Part shown: one piece after another, positions 31,753-41,103 of the stretch | Position numbering within the stretch: position 1 is the stretch's first letter | How the letters are laid out: every line of letters begins with the position of its first letter | Origin: Roseateles_B sp051857535 | GTDB taxonomy: Bacteria; Pseudomonadota; Gammaproteobacteria; Burkholderiales; Burkholderiaceae_C | Assembly (NCBI RefSeq): GCF_051857535.1 | Contig: NZ_JBPZGY010000016.1 | Span: forward strand, 1-64,000 | Direction: 5' to 3' | DNA length: 64,000 nucleotides | Made by a program: the position numbers and the translations under genes | The notes under the pieces: generated by a model | The model's database searches: none | What the model was told of the DNA's origin: nothing | Seen by the model: only the letters and a program-made list of their open reading frames with translations

Positions 31753-33011
31753 ACACGTCGTCGTCGTCGTCGTCCACGCGCAGGCTTCGCATGGAACGCG
31801 GGCAGGCGGGCTTCTCCTTGGTCGAGCTGATGGTGGGGGTCGGCGTCGGCCTCCTGTCGACAGTGGTAATCGCGACCATCCTGGCCCGGTCTGAGCAGCA
31901 GAAGCGTAGTTCATCCTCGGGCAATGATGCGCAGATTGCAGGGGCCCTGGCTCTCAATGAGCTGGACCGTTCCATCAAGGACGCTGGCTATGGCTTGACC
32001 ACCGACGTCAGCGGCATTGGTTGCACCTTGAGGGCCCGCTATGCCGTGGGCGTGGACCTGGCCGGAGCGCCTACCCACCTGGAACCGGTTCGCATCACCC
32101 CGGACGCTGACGGAAAGCCCAGCACCATCGCCCTGATGCGAAGCACGGCTGCCGGGTTCTCCTTGCCGGCCAAGGTCAAGGCTCCGCTGTTTGATCCCAC
32201 CGTCGCCACTGGCTCGGTGAGGACCACCTTGATCGTGACTTCCACCCTGGGCATGGCTGTGAACGACCTGTTGGCCGTGGTGACGCCGCCAGCGGATCCC
32301 GCTGTCGGACTGGGTTCCTGCACGGTGTTTCAAGCCTCGGGGTTGGGGGCCAGCCAGCGTGACATCACTCGCACGCCGGACACGCCCTGGAACGGTACGG
32401 GCGATCTGGCCAAGGCGGAGGACAAGCAGTACGTGATCAACCTCGGTGAGCTGGAGATGGAGACCTATTCGGTCGCTCCGGCCAAGAATGCATCTGGCAA
32501 GGACACATCGCAGTACCAGCTGTCCTTGACGCGGTACAACCTTGCCCGGCGCACCAGCACGACTCAGGTCATCCAGACAGGCATTGTCGACCTCAAGGCC
32601 TTCTACGGCCGCGATACCGATGACGATGGCATCGTGGACGTCTATGACACCACGACGCCCACCACCGCTGCCGGCTGGGCGCGCGTGAAGTCGGTTCGCC
32701 TGGCCGTGCTGGCCCGCAGCGACCAATTCGAGAAGGAAGAAGTCACCCCGACCGAGCCCGTGTGGGATGTGGGAACGGGCATCACCGTCACGGGCGCCGT
32801 GGATTGCGGCGACAGCAAGTGCATCAAGCTCAATCCTGTGGCTGGCGACGCCAGCTGGAAGCATTACCGCTACAAGCTGTTCGACCTTGTGTCCCCTATG
32901 CGCAACCAGCTGTGGCGCTCGGACCTCACCGTGCCTCCCCCGCCGACGCCCGCTACCGAGCCGGCCCCGGCGCCGGCTCCCGAACCAGCCCCGGCGCCTG
33001 CCGGCACTTGA
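31749..33011 (+). CDS. pilW: Type IV minor pilin PilW
   Basis: A 420-residue prepilin. After a Ser-rich leader (five TCG codons in a row) and Gly21, the mature N-terminus is FSLVELMVGVGVGLLSTVVIATI. The large PilW domain contains an EF-hand-like loop, DTDDDGIVD (nt 32613-32639), matching DxDxDGxxD. The C-terminus is a Pro/Ala/Glu-rich tail (about 23 residues). The chosen ATG at 31749 overlaps the pilV stop; an ATG at 31740 is also in frame. PilW is longer than the usual 270-350 residues. Confidence 0.87.
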   Translation: MNTSSSSSSTRRLRMERGQAGFSLVELMVGVGVGLLSTVVIATILARSEQQKRSSSSGNDAQIAGALALNELDRSIKDAGYGLTTDVSGIGCTLRARYAVGVDLAGAPTHLEPVRITPDADGKPSTIALMRSTAAGFSLPAKVKAPLFDPTVATGSVRTTLIVTSTLGMAVNDLLAVVTPPADPAVGLGSCTVFQASGLGASQRDITRTPDTPWNGTGDLAKAEDKQYVINLGELEMETYSVAPAKNASGKDTSQYQLSLTRYNLARRTSTTQVIQTGIVDLKAFYGRDTDDDGIVDVYDTTTPTTAAGWARVKSVRLAVLARSDQFEKEEVTPTEPVWDVGTGITVTGAVDCGDSKCIKLNPVAGDASWKHYRYKLFDLVSPMRNQLWRSDLTVPPPPTPATEPAPAPAPEPAPAPAGT

Positions 33012-33025
33012 ATGGATGCCCGAAC

Positions 33026-33694
33026 ATGGTCAAGTCCATACGCAATCTGAAGAGCCTGTCCCTGCGGAGCCGACGTCAACGTGGCGCCTCCATGATGTTT
33101 GCGCTGATTGCGCTGGCGGTGCTCACGCTTGGCGCCGTGGCGCTCGTGCGTTCTGTGGATACCGGCATGCTGACCTTGGGCAATCTTGGATTCCGCAAGG
33201 ACGCCTTGTCAGCCGCCTCTGCCGGCTCGGAGGCGGCGGTAACCTGGCTGTTCTCCCAGCCGCCTGCGAGCCTCCACAACAACGATGTCGAGAACGGTTA
33301 CTACGCTACCGCAGTGACCAACCTGGCGCCCATGGACACCACGACCAGCGATGCGCACCCGGTGTCCTTGGTGGACTGGGACGGGAACGATTGTGGCAAG
33401 GCCACGACCTCTGCCACGCGCCAATGTCTCAAGGTCGCCAAGAAGGAATTGAAGGACGGCGTCGTCGTGAAGTACGTGGTGACGCGCCTTTGCAGCATGG
33501 CGGGGCGCGGTGGCAGCAGCCGTCCTTGTGTCATTCCCTTGATTACCAGTGATGCCCTCTCCATGGACCGCGGTGTATTCACCGGCCAGGGGACGATCAC
33601 CGTGCCCACGGCCGTGACCTTTTATCGCGTCATTGCGCGCACCGAAGGTGCACGGGGCTCCGTGGCCTACACCGAAACGCTGGTTCATTTCTGA
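33026..33694 (+). CDS. pilX: Type IV minor pilin PilX
   Basis: A 222-residue prepilin-like protein. The leader ends RSRRQRG (Gly20) before ASMMFALIALAVLTLGAVAL, a hydrophobic N-terminus that lacks Glu5, as expected for the PilX/GspK-like tip subunit. The soluble part has Cys residues spaced as CGKAT...RQCLK and RLCSM...RPCVI. It lies 14 nt after pilW and 37 nt before pilY1. Confidence 0.85.
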   Translation: MVKSIRNLKSLSLRSRRQRGASMMFALIALAVLTLGAVALVRSVDTGMLTLGNLGFRKDALSAASAGSEAAVTWLFSQPPASLHNNDVENGYYATAVTNLAPMDTTTSDAHPVSLVDWDGNDCGKATTSATRQCLKVAKKELKDGVVVKYVVTRLCSMAGRGGSSRPCVIPLITSDALSMDRGVFTGQGTITVPTAVTFYRVIARTEGARGSVAYTETLVHF

Positions 33695-33731
33695 CCGTAC
33701 CTGCCATTGACGCCTGCTTGAGGAGTCTTTC

Positions 33732-36700
33732 ATGAACAACCTCTGTCTTTCCGCCCCTCTGCGGGCCAGCGGCCTGGCCCTGGCCATCCTGCTGGCGCCC
33801 CTGGCCATGGCGGCCCCCACGGACATTGCGACGGCGCCCCTGTGGTCTTCTGTGATGTCCAACGTCAAGCCCAACGTCCTGTTCACGCTGGACGACTCCG
33901 GCAGTATGGCGGACGGCTATCTGCCTGATGACGCGGGGAACTTCTACCCGGTTTCCTGGATCGATTCCCGGACCGACACCTTCTATTGGGCACATTTCGG
34001 CTACCTGTCGCCGCAGTGCAATGGCCTGGCCTATGACAAGACCGTGAGCTACCTGCGCCCAGTGGATGCCACGGGGGCGACGGTGGGGGCCGGCAGTCCT
34101 ACGTCAAGCGAACTCACGGCGCTGTTTGAAACCTCAGACGCCTCGGTGAGGACAGTTCGGGCTCAGCTCCTTGATACAGCGGGTTTCTCGCCTGTCAGTT
34201 CTGGGGCCTTGTCTGTCACGCTGAAGGTAGTCGTGCCAGCCGATTACTACTTTGTCAATCAGCCTGTCACGGTCTATGACTCTAGCGCCAAGGGGCGCTA
34301 TATGGTGGGTTTGGTGACGTCCTGGGACGGGGCCCAAAAGCTGACCATCGATGTCAAGCAAGCCCGCGGCACCAGTGCCATGACGACCCCGGTGGTGGCC
34401 TATGGGACCCCGACGAATCAGCTGGTCTACGAATATACGGGCTCCGAGCCCAAGATGAACTACAGCTATCCGGTCTCTGCCGTTGACACCACGACCACGT
34501 TCTACAAGCAGTGCATCTCCACCATCAACACCACGCCTGCTCTCTTCCGGCCCGTGATCATGACGGACAAGGCGCCGGATGCCGCCAACTATTGGCTGTG
34601 GCGAAAATATTACAGCACGCGCATGGACATGATGAAGACGGCGATGTCGCTGGCCTTCAAGGATATTGACGATAAATTCCGCGTTGGCTTCACGACCATT
34701 CTCAAGCTGGACGTCAAGCCCGACAAGCGCATGCTCGATGTCAAGGACTTTGACAAGGACCAGAAGTCGACGTTCTATTACAACCTGTCCCAGGCCGTGC
34801 CTTCGGCTTCAACTCCTCTGCGGGGGGCGCTCCAAAAAGCAGGTAGATACTACGCGAAGAAAATGCCGGATCAGACCTATGATCCGGTCCAGTACTCGTG
34901 CCAGAAGAATTTCCTGATCCTCTCGACGGATGGCTACTGGAATACCTATGACGAAGCGGTTGATTATGGGCCGTATACCGTGGATGGTACTGCCGAGGTG
35001 GGCAACCAGGATGGCATCGGGACGCCTCGCCCCTATTTTGAAGGCGGCGCTCAGATCATCAAGAATACTTATCGCTGGGCGGTGAAGAATACCTGGGTTC
35101 GGACTTCGACGACACCCATCAGTTACTCAGAGACTGTCAACAACTCATACAAGCAGCAGCAGGAGGCTTACGCCATCAAGGCAGACTCGACCTACTGCAA
35201 GGCCAGTCCCTACAAGTACCTGCAGACCACTCTTCGGGAGCGTACTGCGACCTACAAGACGGTCACGTCCTATACCAAGCGCATTGATACCAACAATGTG
35301 TCTCAGGTAGAGACATGGCAGAGGACAGACACCACCACCAATGCCGGCGCTTCCACTGTTACCTCACCGGGTACGCCCTCCCTGGTGAGCAGCACCTCCG
35401 TCAAGATCGAAAGCAGCGCGGCCGACACGAGCTACGTCTCCAGCGTAGCTCCGGAAGCCTTTGTCAGCGCCGGCTCATGGAGCAATGTGAGTGTGACCAA
35501 GGGCGTTTGCACCACCTCCGTGCCTTCACCCAATCCCAGCGCCATCGTGACTGTGGACGGGCCGACGTTCGTGAAGAAGACGACGTCCGGCAGCCTGACC
35601 ACGGCCACTGGATCCGTCACCAATGTGGACGGCCTCAAGACGGCGGAAGCGGGCGCGGAGTCCTTGTATGGCTCGACCGACAAGACCACGGGTGCGACGA
35701 GCAACACCCTGGCCGATCTGGCCATGTACTACTACAACACGGACCTGCGTACCTCTGAGCTCGACAACTGCACGGGAGCCCTGGAAAAGGATGTGTGCGA
35801 GAACAACGTGAAGCCACTCGCAGGCGAGCGTGACAAGGCCACTCATCAGCACTTGACGACCTACACCATCAGCCTGGGCAACAGTGGCACGCTGCGCTAC
35901 AACAAGGACTACCTCACCGCCATTCCCAATGAGGCGGCGTCCATCTACAACGACTACTACTACCTCGGTGACGAAACCGGTGATGTGGCCGCTCGCAAGG
36001 GGACGCGGGACTGGTCCAATCCTTCCGGTGGCGGTGCGACCCGTATCGATGACCTCTGGCACGCTGCGGTCAATGGCCGGGGCATGTACTTCAGCGCGAC
36101 GGACCCCAACAGCCTGGCCTACAGCCTGAAGAAGGCGCTGAGTGAGATCACCAAGGTTCGTGGGACCTCCGCAGCCGCTGCCACGAGCACCCTGCAGCCG
36201 GTCGCGGGTGACAACGGCATCTACATCTCTCAGTTCACGTCACCAGCGTGGACCGGTGACCTGCGCAAGTACCGCTTCAACGACGATGGCTCCGTGACCC
36301 TCAAGTCGGTGAGCTCGACAGGCGAGGAGACCGACACTGCCGTATGGAGCGCGGCGGCGAAGCTCACCAAGGACTACACGCGCAGGATCTATTTCTTCCG
36401 TCCCGGCTCGGGTGCCACGGGGTCGCTCCAGAACTTTGACGCGGCGAACATGACCTCCGCCGAGCAGGCCCTGTTCTCCGCCGCCTGCACCAGGACCGCC
36501 ACGGCGGATCGCCTGTCCCAATGCGCAACGGCGGATGCCACGACGCTTGCCGCGCTGAACTCCGCAGCGACCATGGTGGACTATCTGCGGGGGCAGCCGA
36601 AGACGGGCTACCGTCCGCGCGACGCTGTGCTGGGTGACTTGGTGAACTCATCCCCTGTCTTCGTGGGCAAGCCGGGCTTCAAGTACCTGGAGAATGATTA

Positions 36701-38159
36701 CGCGACCTGGGCTTCGAGTGAAGCCATGGTCAAGCGTCAGCGCACGCTGCTGGTCGGCGGCAATGACGGCATGCTGCACGCCTTCAAGGACGCAGACGAC
36801 GCCACGGGCGGCACCGAAATGTGGGCCTATGTGCCGCGCCTGGTGATGGACAACATGTACAAGCTGGCTGACATGAACTACGGCAGCCAGCATCGCTACT
36901 TCGTCGACGGCACGCCAGTCGTGTCCGACATCGTGGGCCCTGAGGGCAAGTGGCGGACCATCGTGGTGGGCGGGCTCAATGCGGGTGGCCGCGGCTACTA
37001 CGCGCTCGACATCACCGACCCCGCCAACCCCGTGGCCATGTGGGAGTTCGGTCCCGGTAATCTCCCGGCTGGCCAGGAAGGCCGCCTGGGCTACACCTTC
37101 GGGAACCCGGTCGTGACCAAGGCCAAGGACGGCACCTGGGTCGTGGTCTTCACCTCCGGCCACAACAACCCTGATGGTGGCGGCTACCTGTTCGTCGTCA
37201 ACGCCAATACCGGCGAGCTGATCAAGACCCTCAGCACCGGCGTTGGTGACGCTTCCAATCCCTCTGGCCTGTCCCGCATCAATGCCTGGATCAATTCCCC
37301 GGCTGAGAACAAGGCCCTGCGCTTCTATGGCGGGGACCTGACCGGACGCCTGTACCGCTTTGACCCTGACAGCCGGCTGGCCCTGCCCAAGGATGTGGTG
37401 GAACTGGCGCAATTCCAGATCACCGACACCGTGGCCAAGACGGTGACGCCGCAGCCCATCACGACCATGCCCATGCTGGCTGAGTTCAACGCCAACGGGG
37501 CGGTGCGCCAGGTCATCTATGTGGGGACCGGGAAGTATCTGGGTGCCTCTGACGTGCCGGCGTCGAGCACCTCGGGGGAGCAGCAGTCCGTCTATGCCGT
37601 GCTGGACAAACTGACCGACACGGGCTACGGGGACATGCGTGCCGGCACCGACCTGGTCAAGCAGCCAGTTGATACTTCGTCGACGCCCCGCATCGTCGGC
37701 AGCAAGGACACCTTGATGGACTGGTCCAAGAAGAAGGGCTGGTATATGGACTTCGTGTCCAAGGCCGAGCGCGTCAACGTGGACATGCTTCTGGTGGCCA
37801 ATACGCTGGTCGCTGTGGGCAACGTCCCTGGCAAGACATCGTCGGACTGCGCTGCGCCGGGTTCGAACAGCGCCTGGATGTACCTGTTCAACATCATCAC
37901 CGGTGGCGGCAACTCCACTTCCCTGGGCACGATGATGGCGGGTCTGGGTGCCGTCGAGATCACGTCCTCTGGCAGCGGCAGCGGCAGCGGCGGCGGCAGC
38001 GGCAGCGGCAGCGGCACGGGTTCTGACACCGGAGCCGGCACCAGCCGCATCAAGCTCATCGGCACGACCACCGAAGGCGGCATCCTGACTCCGGACATCG
38101 AGCCGCTGACGGCGGGCGCCAACCCGGCTCGTCGCAGCTCCTGGCGTGAGCTCCGCTGA
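33732..38159 (+). CDS. pilY1: Type IV pilus tip adhesin and biogenesis factor PilY1/PilC
   Basis: A 1475-residue secreted protein. A signal peptide (cleaved near residue 27) is followed by a von Willebrand A-like region with MIDAS motif DDSGSM (54-59). The C-terminal PilY1 beta-propeller begins near 958 (GDLVNSSPVFVG, LLVGGNDGMLHAF, YGGDLTGRLYRFD). At the site where Pseudomonas aeruginosa PilY1 has a calcium-binding DxDxDG loop before the YAGDL strand, this protein has a Ser/Asn-containing loop instead (nt about 37276-37320). Near the C-terminus there is a Gly-Ser repeat encoded by GGCAGC units (37971-38016). PilY1 family proteins sit at the pilus tip and control adhesion and retraction. Confidence 0.92.
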   Translation: MNNLCLSAPLRASGLALAILLAPLAMAAPTDIATAPLWSSVMSNVKPNVLFTLDDSGSMADGYLPDDAGNFYPVSWIDSRTDTFYWAHFGYLSPQCNGLAYDKTVSYLRPVDATGATVGAGSPTSSELTALFETSDASVRTVRAQLLDTAGFSPVSSGALSVTLKVVVPADYYFVNQPVTVYDSSAKGRYMVGLVTSWDGAQKLTIDVKQARGTSAMTTPVVAYGTPTNQLVYEYTGSEPKMNYSYPVSAVDTTTTFYKQCISTINTTPALFRPVIMTDKAPDAANYWLWRKYYSTRMDMMKTAMSLAFKDIDDKFRVGFTTILKLDVKPDKRMLDVKDFDKDQKSTFYYNLSQAVPSASTPLRGALQKAGRYYAKKMPDQTYDPVQYSCQKNFLILSTDGYWNTYDEAVDYGPYTVDGTAEVGNQDGIGTPRPYFEGGAQIIKNTYRWAVKNTWVRTSTTPISYSETVNNSYKQQQEAYAIKADSTYCKASPYKYLQTTLRERTATYKTVTSYTKRIDTNNVSQVETWQRTDTTTNAGASTVTSPGTPSLVSSTSVKIESSAADTSYVSSVAPEAFVSAGSWSNVSVTKGVCTTSVPSPNPSAIVTVDGPTFVKKTTSGSLTTATGSVTNVDGLKTAEAGAESLYGSTDKTTGATSNTLADLAMYYYNTDLRTSELDNCTGALEKDVCENNVKPLAGERDKATHQHLTTYTISLGNSGTLRYNKDYLTAIPNEAASIYNDYYYLGDETGDVAARKGTRDWSNPSGGGATRIDDLWHAAVNGRGMYFSATDPNSLAYSLKKALSEITKVRGTSAAAATSTLQPVAGDNGIYISQFTSPAWTGDLRKYRFNDDGSVTLKSVSSTGEETDTAVWSAAAKLTKDYTRRIYFFRPGSGATGSLQNFDAANMTSAEQALFSAACTRTATADRLSQCATADATTLAALNSAATMVDYLRGQPKTGYRPRDAVLGDLVNSSPVFVGKPGFKYLENDYATWASSEAMVKRQRTLLVGGNDGMLHAFKDADDATGGTEMWAYVPRLVMDNMYKLADMNYGSQHRYFVDGTPVVSDIVGPEGKWRTIVVGGLNAGGRGYYALDITDPANPVAMWEFGPGNLPAGQEGRLGYTFGNPVVTKAKDGTWVVVFTSGHNNPDGGGYLFVVNANTGELIKTLSTGVGDASNPSGLSRINAWINSPAENKALRFYGGDLTGRLYRFDPDSRLALPKDVVELAQFQITDTVAKTVTPQPITTMPMLAEFNANGAVRQVIYVGTGKYLGASDVPASSTSGEQQSVYAVLDKLTDTGYGDMRAGTDLVKQPVDTSSTPRIVGSKDTLMDWSKKKGWYMDFVSKAERVNVDMLLVANTLVAVGNVPGKTSSDCAAPGSNSAWMYLFNIITGGGNSTSLGTMMAGLGAVEITSSGSGSGSGGGSGSGSGTGSDTGAGTSRIKLIGTTTEGGILTPDIEPLTAGANPARRSSWRELR
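37971..38016 (+). repeat. Hexanucleotide GGCAGC microsatellite inside pilY1
   Basis: About seven near-perfect GGCAGC units encode a Gly-Ser linker close to the PilY1 C-terminus. Slippage by whole units would change linker length without breaking the frame. Confidence 0.7.
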
Positions 38160-38173
38160 GCGCACATGGCAGC

Positions 38174-38890
38174 ATGGCGGCGATGAGTCCAGTGCGGGGT
38201 GCTCCGCTGGGAGCAGCCGTGCTGGGCGCCATTGCGCTGCATTGTGTCGCGGTGCTATGGCTGGCGTGGATGCCTGAGCTTCATCCGGGCGAGGGCGGTC
38301 GGCGTAGCGCTAAGGCTGGGGCCGTCCCGGTGAGGGTCCGGTCGGTGGTGGAGCCGCAAGGCCTGGCGGCTGCCGAGCCACCGCCCGCCTTGGCGGAGGA
38401 GCCGGGGCAGGGGGCGGACAAGGCGCCGCTCTCCGGTCCCGTCGCAAACTCCGGCATTCCCGGCAGCGTGCCAGAGTCCGAGGAGCAAGCCCTGCTCGAG
38501 CGACTGGCGCGTGAAGCGGCGGAGGCCGCGGCGGCTCGCGAGGCGATCGGGGCCATTTCCTTCGACGACTACATCCCGGCGGCACGCCTCAGCCAGCGCC
38601 CACTGATCCAGGAGCAGGTGCAACTGCCCTGGCCTGAAGGCGGAGGTGTTCCGGACGGTGCCTTGTACATGGGCCGTTTCAGGCTCTATATCGATGAGCA
38701 GGGGCGGGTACGCCGCATCATGGGCGAGACGGGCAACCTCCTGCCGCCCCTGGTGCGCCTGACGCAGGACACCTTCAGCAACGCCCGATTCGCGCCGGGC
38801 GAACTCGCAGGACGGCAGGTCAAGTCCTGGATCCGCATCGAGGTGACCTTCGACGCCCGCGGCATCGTCAGCACCCGCATGCTGAACTGA
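38174..38890 (+). CDS. TonB-like protein of unknown role
   Basis: A 238-residue protein with one N-terminal membrane helix (about 12-31), then an Ala/Pro/Glu-rich stretch with a helical segment (about 95-120), and a C-terminal domain. That domain resembles the TonB C-terminal fold in length and pattern (FRLYIDEQGRVRRIMGETGNLLPPLVRLTQDTFSNARFAPGELAGRQVKSWIRIEVTFD). The typical Pro-Lys/Pro-Glu spacer of TonB is only partly present and no exbB/exbD is adjacent. It starts just after pilY1 and could belong to that transcription unit. Start codon choice among 38174 and 38183 is uncertain. Confidence 0.6.
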   Translation: MAAMSPVRGAPLGAAVLGAIALHCVAVLWLAWMPELHPGEGGRRSAKAGAVPVRVRSVVEPQGLAAAEPPPALAEEPGQGADKAPLSGPVANSGIPGSVPESEEQALLERLAREAAEAAAAREAIGAISFDDYIPAARLSQRPLIQEQVQLPWPEGGGVPDGALYMGRFRLYIDEQGRVRRIMGETGNLLPPLVRLTQDTFSNARFAPGELAGRQVKSWIRIEVTFDARGIVSTRMLN

Positions 38891-38998
38891 GAAAACGCCT
38901 CCCTCGGCGGGCCATGTCGTGACCTCCGGAGGCAATTCCGTGTTTCCCCTATGATGTGGCCTCTTTTGTCTGGGCAGGTGCCCAGCCGCCACTGGCCC

Positions 38999-39838
38999 AT
39001 GCCTGCCCAAAGACTACAGACCACTGATCAAGAAACACCCCTGATCGAGCTGCGCGATGTGAGCTGCGGCTACGCCGGGCGTGCCATTTTGCAGGGCGTG
39101 AACCTGCAACTCAGACGCGGCTCCGTGCTGGCCTTGATCGGCACCTCGGGCGGCGGCAAGACCACGCTGCTGCGCGCCTTGAGCCGCCAGATCACGCCCA
39201 TGGCCGGAAAGGCCCTGTTCGATGGCCAGGACATGGCCGATCTCGACCAGGCTGGCCTGTACGCGGTGCGCCGTCGCATGGGCATGCTCTTCCAGTTTGG
39301 CGCCCTGTTCACGGATCTCAGCGTGTTCGAGAACGTGGCCTTCCCGCTGCGGGAGCACACCCGCTTGCCGGAGTCCATGATCCGGGACCTGGTGCTGATG
39401 AAGCTCAATGCCGTCGGCCTGCGGGGCGCCCGCGAGCTCATGCCCAGCGAGATCTCCGGCGGCATGGCGCGCCGTGTGGCCCTGGCGCGCGCGATCGCAC
39501 TGGACCCCGACCTCGTGCTGTATGACGAGCCTTTCGCGGGCCTGGACCCCATTTCACTGGGCGTCACGGCGCGCCTGATCCGTGACCTCAACGATGCCCT
39601 GGGACTGAGCAGCGTGATCGTGTCGCACGACCTCCATGAAACCTTTGCCATCGCTGACCATGTTGCGATGGTTGCCAATGGCCGGGTGGTGGCGCAAGGC
39701 ACGCCGGACGAACTGCGGCACAGCCAGGATCCCCTGGTGCAGCAGTTCGTGGGCGCCCAGCCGGACGGCCCTGTGCGCTTCCATCAGCCGGCCGTGCCGG
39801 TGCTGGAGGACTTCGGCGTCAGCGGGAGGTCTGCATGA
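38999..39838 (+). CDS. mlaF: Phospholipid ABC transporter ATP-binding protein MlaF
   Basis: A 279-residue ABC ATPase of the Mla system, which moves phospholipids between the outer and inner membranes. Walker A is GTSGGGKTT (48-56), the signature ISGGMARRVALARA, Walker B LVLYDEPFAGLDP and the switch His in VSHD. It is the first gene of mlaFEDACB; mlaE overlaps its end by 4 nt. The start is ATG 38999; an in-frame ATG at 38951 would add 16 residues. Confidence 0.95.
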   Translation: MPAQRLQTTDQETPLIELRDVSCGYAGRAILQGVNLQLRRGSVLALIGTSGGGKTTLLRALSRQITPMAGKALFDGQDMADLDQAGLYAVRRRMGMLFQFGALFTDLSVFENVAFPLREHTRLPESMIRDLVLMKLNAVGLRGARELMPSEISGGMARRVALARAIALDPDLVLYDEPFAGLDPISLGVTARLIRDLNDALGLSSVIVSHDLHETFAIADHVAMVANGRVVAQGTPDELRHSQDPLVQQFVGAQPDGPVRFHQPAVPVLEDFGVSGRSA

Positions 39839-40614
39839 AGCGCCTCCCCTTGCACGTCGGCTACACCCTGCGCAGCAAGCTGGCCGAGATTGGCCAGGCC
39901 GCACGGCTGTTCTCGCAGCTGCTGGCCCGCAGCCCGCGCGCCCTGATGCGCTTCTCGCTGATCCGCGAACAGGTGTTCTACCTGGGCAACCGCTCGCTGT
40001 CCATCATCGGCGTCTCGGGGCTCTTCGTGGGCTTTGTGCTGGCCCTGCAGGGCTACTACACCCTGCAGCGCTATGGTTCGGCCGAGGCCGTGGGTCTGTT
40101 GGTTGCGCTGAGCCTGGTGCGTGAGCTGGGCCCGGTGGTGAGTGCTCTGCTGTTCGCTGGTCGGGCTGGCACCTCGCTGACGGCCGAGATCGGTCTCATG
40201 AAGGCCGGGGAGCAACTGACCGCCATGGAAATGATGGCGGTGGACCCCGTCACGCGCGTGCTGGCGCCACGTTTCTGGGCGGGCTTCATTGCCATGCCCC
40301 TGCTGGCGGCGGTGTTCTCTGCCGTGGGCGTCATCGGGGGCTGGCTGGTGGGCGTGGTGCTGATAGGCATCGATGCTGGCGCCTTCTGGTCCCAGATGCA
40401 GGGCGGGGTGGATGTCTTTGCCGATGTGGGCAACGGCGTCATCAAGAGTCTGGTCTTCGGCCTCACGGTGAGCTTTGTGGCACTGCTGCAAGGCTATGCC
40501 TGCAAACCGACACCAGAAGGGGTGTCTTACGCCACGACCCGCACGGTCGTGGTTTCATCGTTGGCTGTGCTTGCACTGGATTTCGTGCTGACGGCCATGA
40601 TGTTCTCGATTTGA
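39835..40614 (+). CDS. mlaE: Phospholipid ABC transporter permease MlaE
   Basis: A 259-residue inner-membrane permease. An interfacial N-terminal helix is followed by about five membrane helices. Family marks are REQVFYLGNRSLSI, LVRELGPVVSALLFAGRAGTSLTAEIG and KAGEQLTAMEMMAVDP. It dimerises and forms the lipid pocket beneath the MlaD hexamer. Confidence 0.95.
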   Translation: MKRLPLHVGYTLRSKLAEIGQAARLFSQLLARSPRALMRFSLIREQVFYLGNRSLSIIGVSGLFVGFVLALQGYYTLQRYGSAEAVGLLVALSLVRELGPVVSALLFAGRAGTSLTAEIGLMKAGEQLTAMEMMAVDPVTRVLAPRFWAGFIAMPLLAAVFSAVGVIGGWLVGVVLIGIDAGAFWSQMQGGVDVFADVGNGVIKSLVFGLTVSFVALLQGYACKPTPEGVSYATTRTVVVSSLAVLALDFVLTAMMFSI

Positions 40615-40626
40615 TGGGAGAAGAGG

Positions 40627-41103
40627 ATGCAAGCCTCTCGACATGATGTGTGGGTCGGTTCCTTCGTGCTGCTGGGTGCAGCGGCGCTGCTGTTCCTGGC
40701 CTTGAAGGCGGGCAATCTGCTGAGCCTCAACTTCGACGACACCTACACGGTGGTGGCCAAGTTCGACAACATCGGTGGCCTCAAGGCCCGCGCGGCCGTC
40801 AAGAGCGCTGGTGTGGTCGTGGGCCGGGTGGAATCCATCACCTTCGATGACAAGAGCTTTCAGGCTCGCGTGGTGCTCAAGCTCAACCAGGGCGTGGCCT
40901 TCCCCAAGGACAGCTCGGCCAAGATCCTGACGGCTGGCCTGCTCGGTGAGCAGTACATCGGCCTGGAGCCCGGCGCCGACGAGAAGAACCTGGTGGCCGG
41001 CGATGTGATCAAGCAGACCCAGTCTGCCGTGGTGCTGGAAAATCTGATCGGGCAATTCCTCTACAACAAGGCCGCGGACAGCGGCAGCGGGGAGAAAAAG
41101 TGA
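40627..41103 (+). CDS. mlaD: MCE-domain lipid-binding protein MlaD
   Basis: A 158-residue single-span protein: membrane helix about 9-29, then one MCE domain (TYTVVAKFDNIGGLKARAAVKSAGVVVGRV) with the pore-lining loop AGLLGEQYIGL. Six copies form the periplasmic ring through which phospholipid passes. The C-terminus is short and basic. It overlaps mlaA by 4 nt (GTGA). Confidence 0.95.
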   Translation: MQASRHDVWVGSFVLLGAAALLFLALKAGNLLSLNFDDTYTVVAKFDNIGGLKARAAVKSAGVVVGRVESITFDDKSFQARVVLKLNQGVAFPKDSSAKILTAGLLGEQYIGLEPGADEKNLVAGDVIKQTQSAVVLENLIGQFLYNKAADSGSGEKK

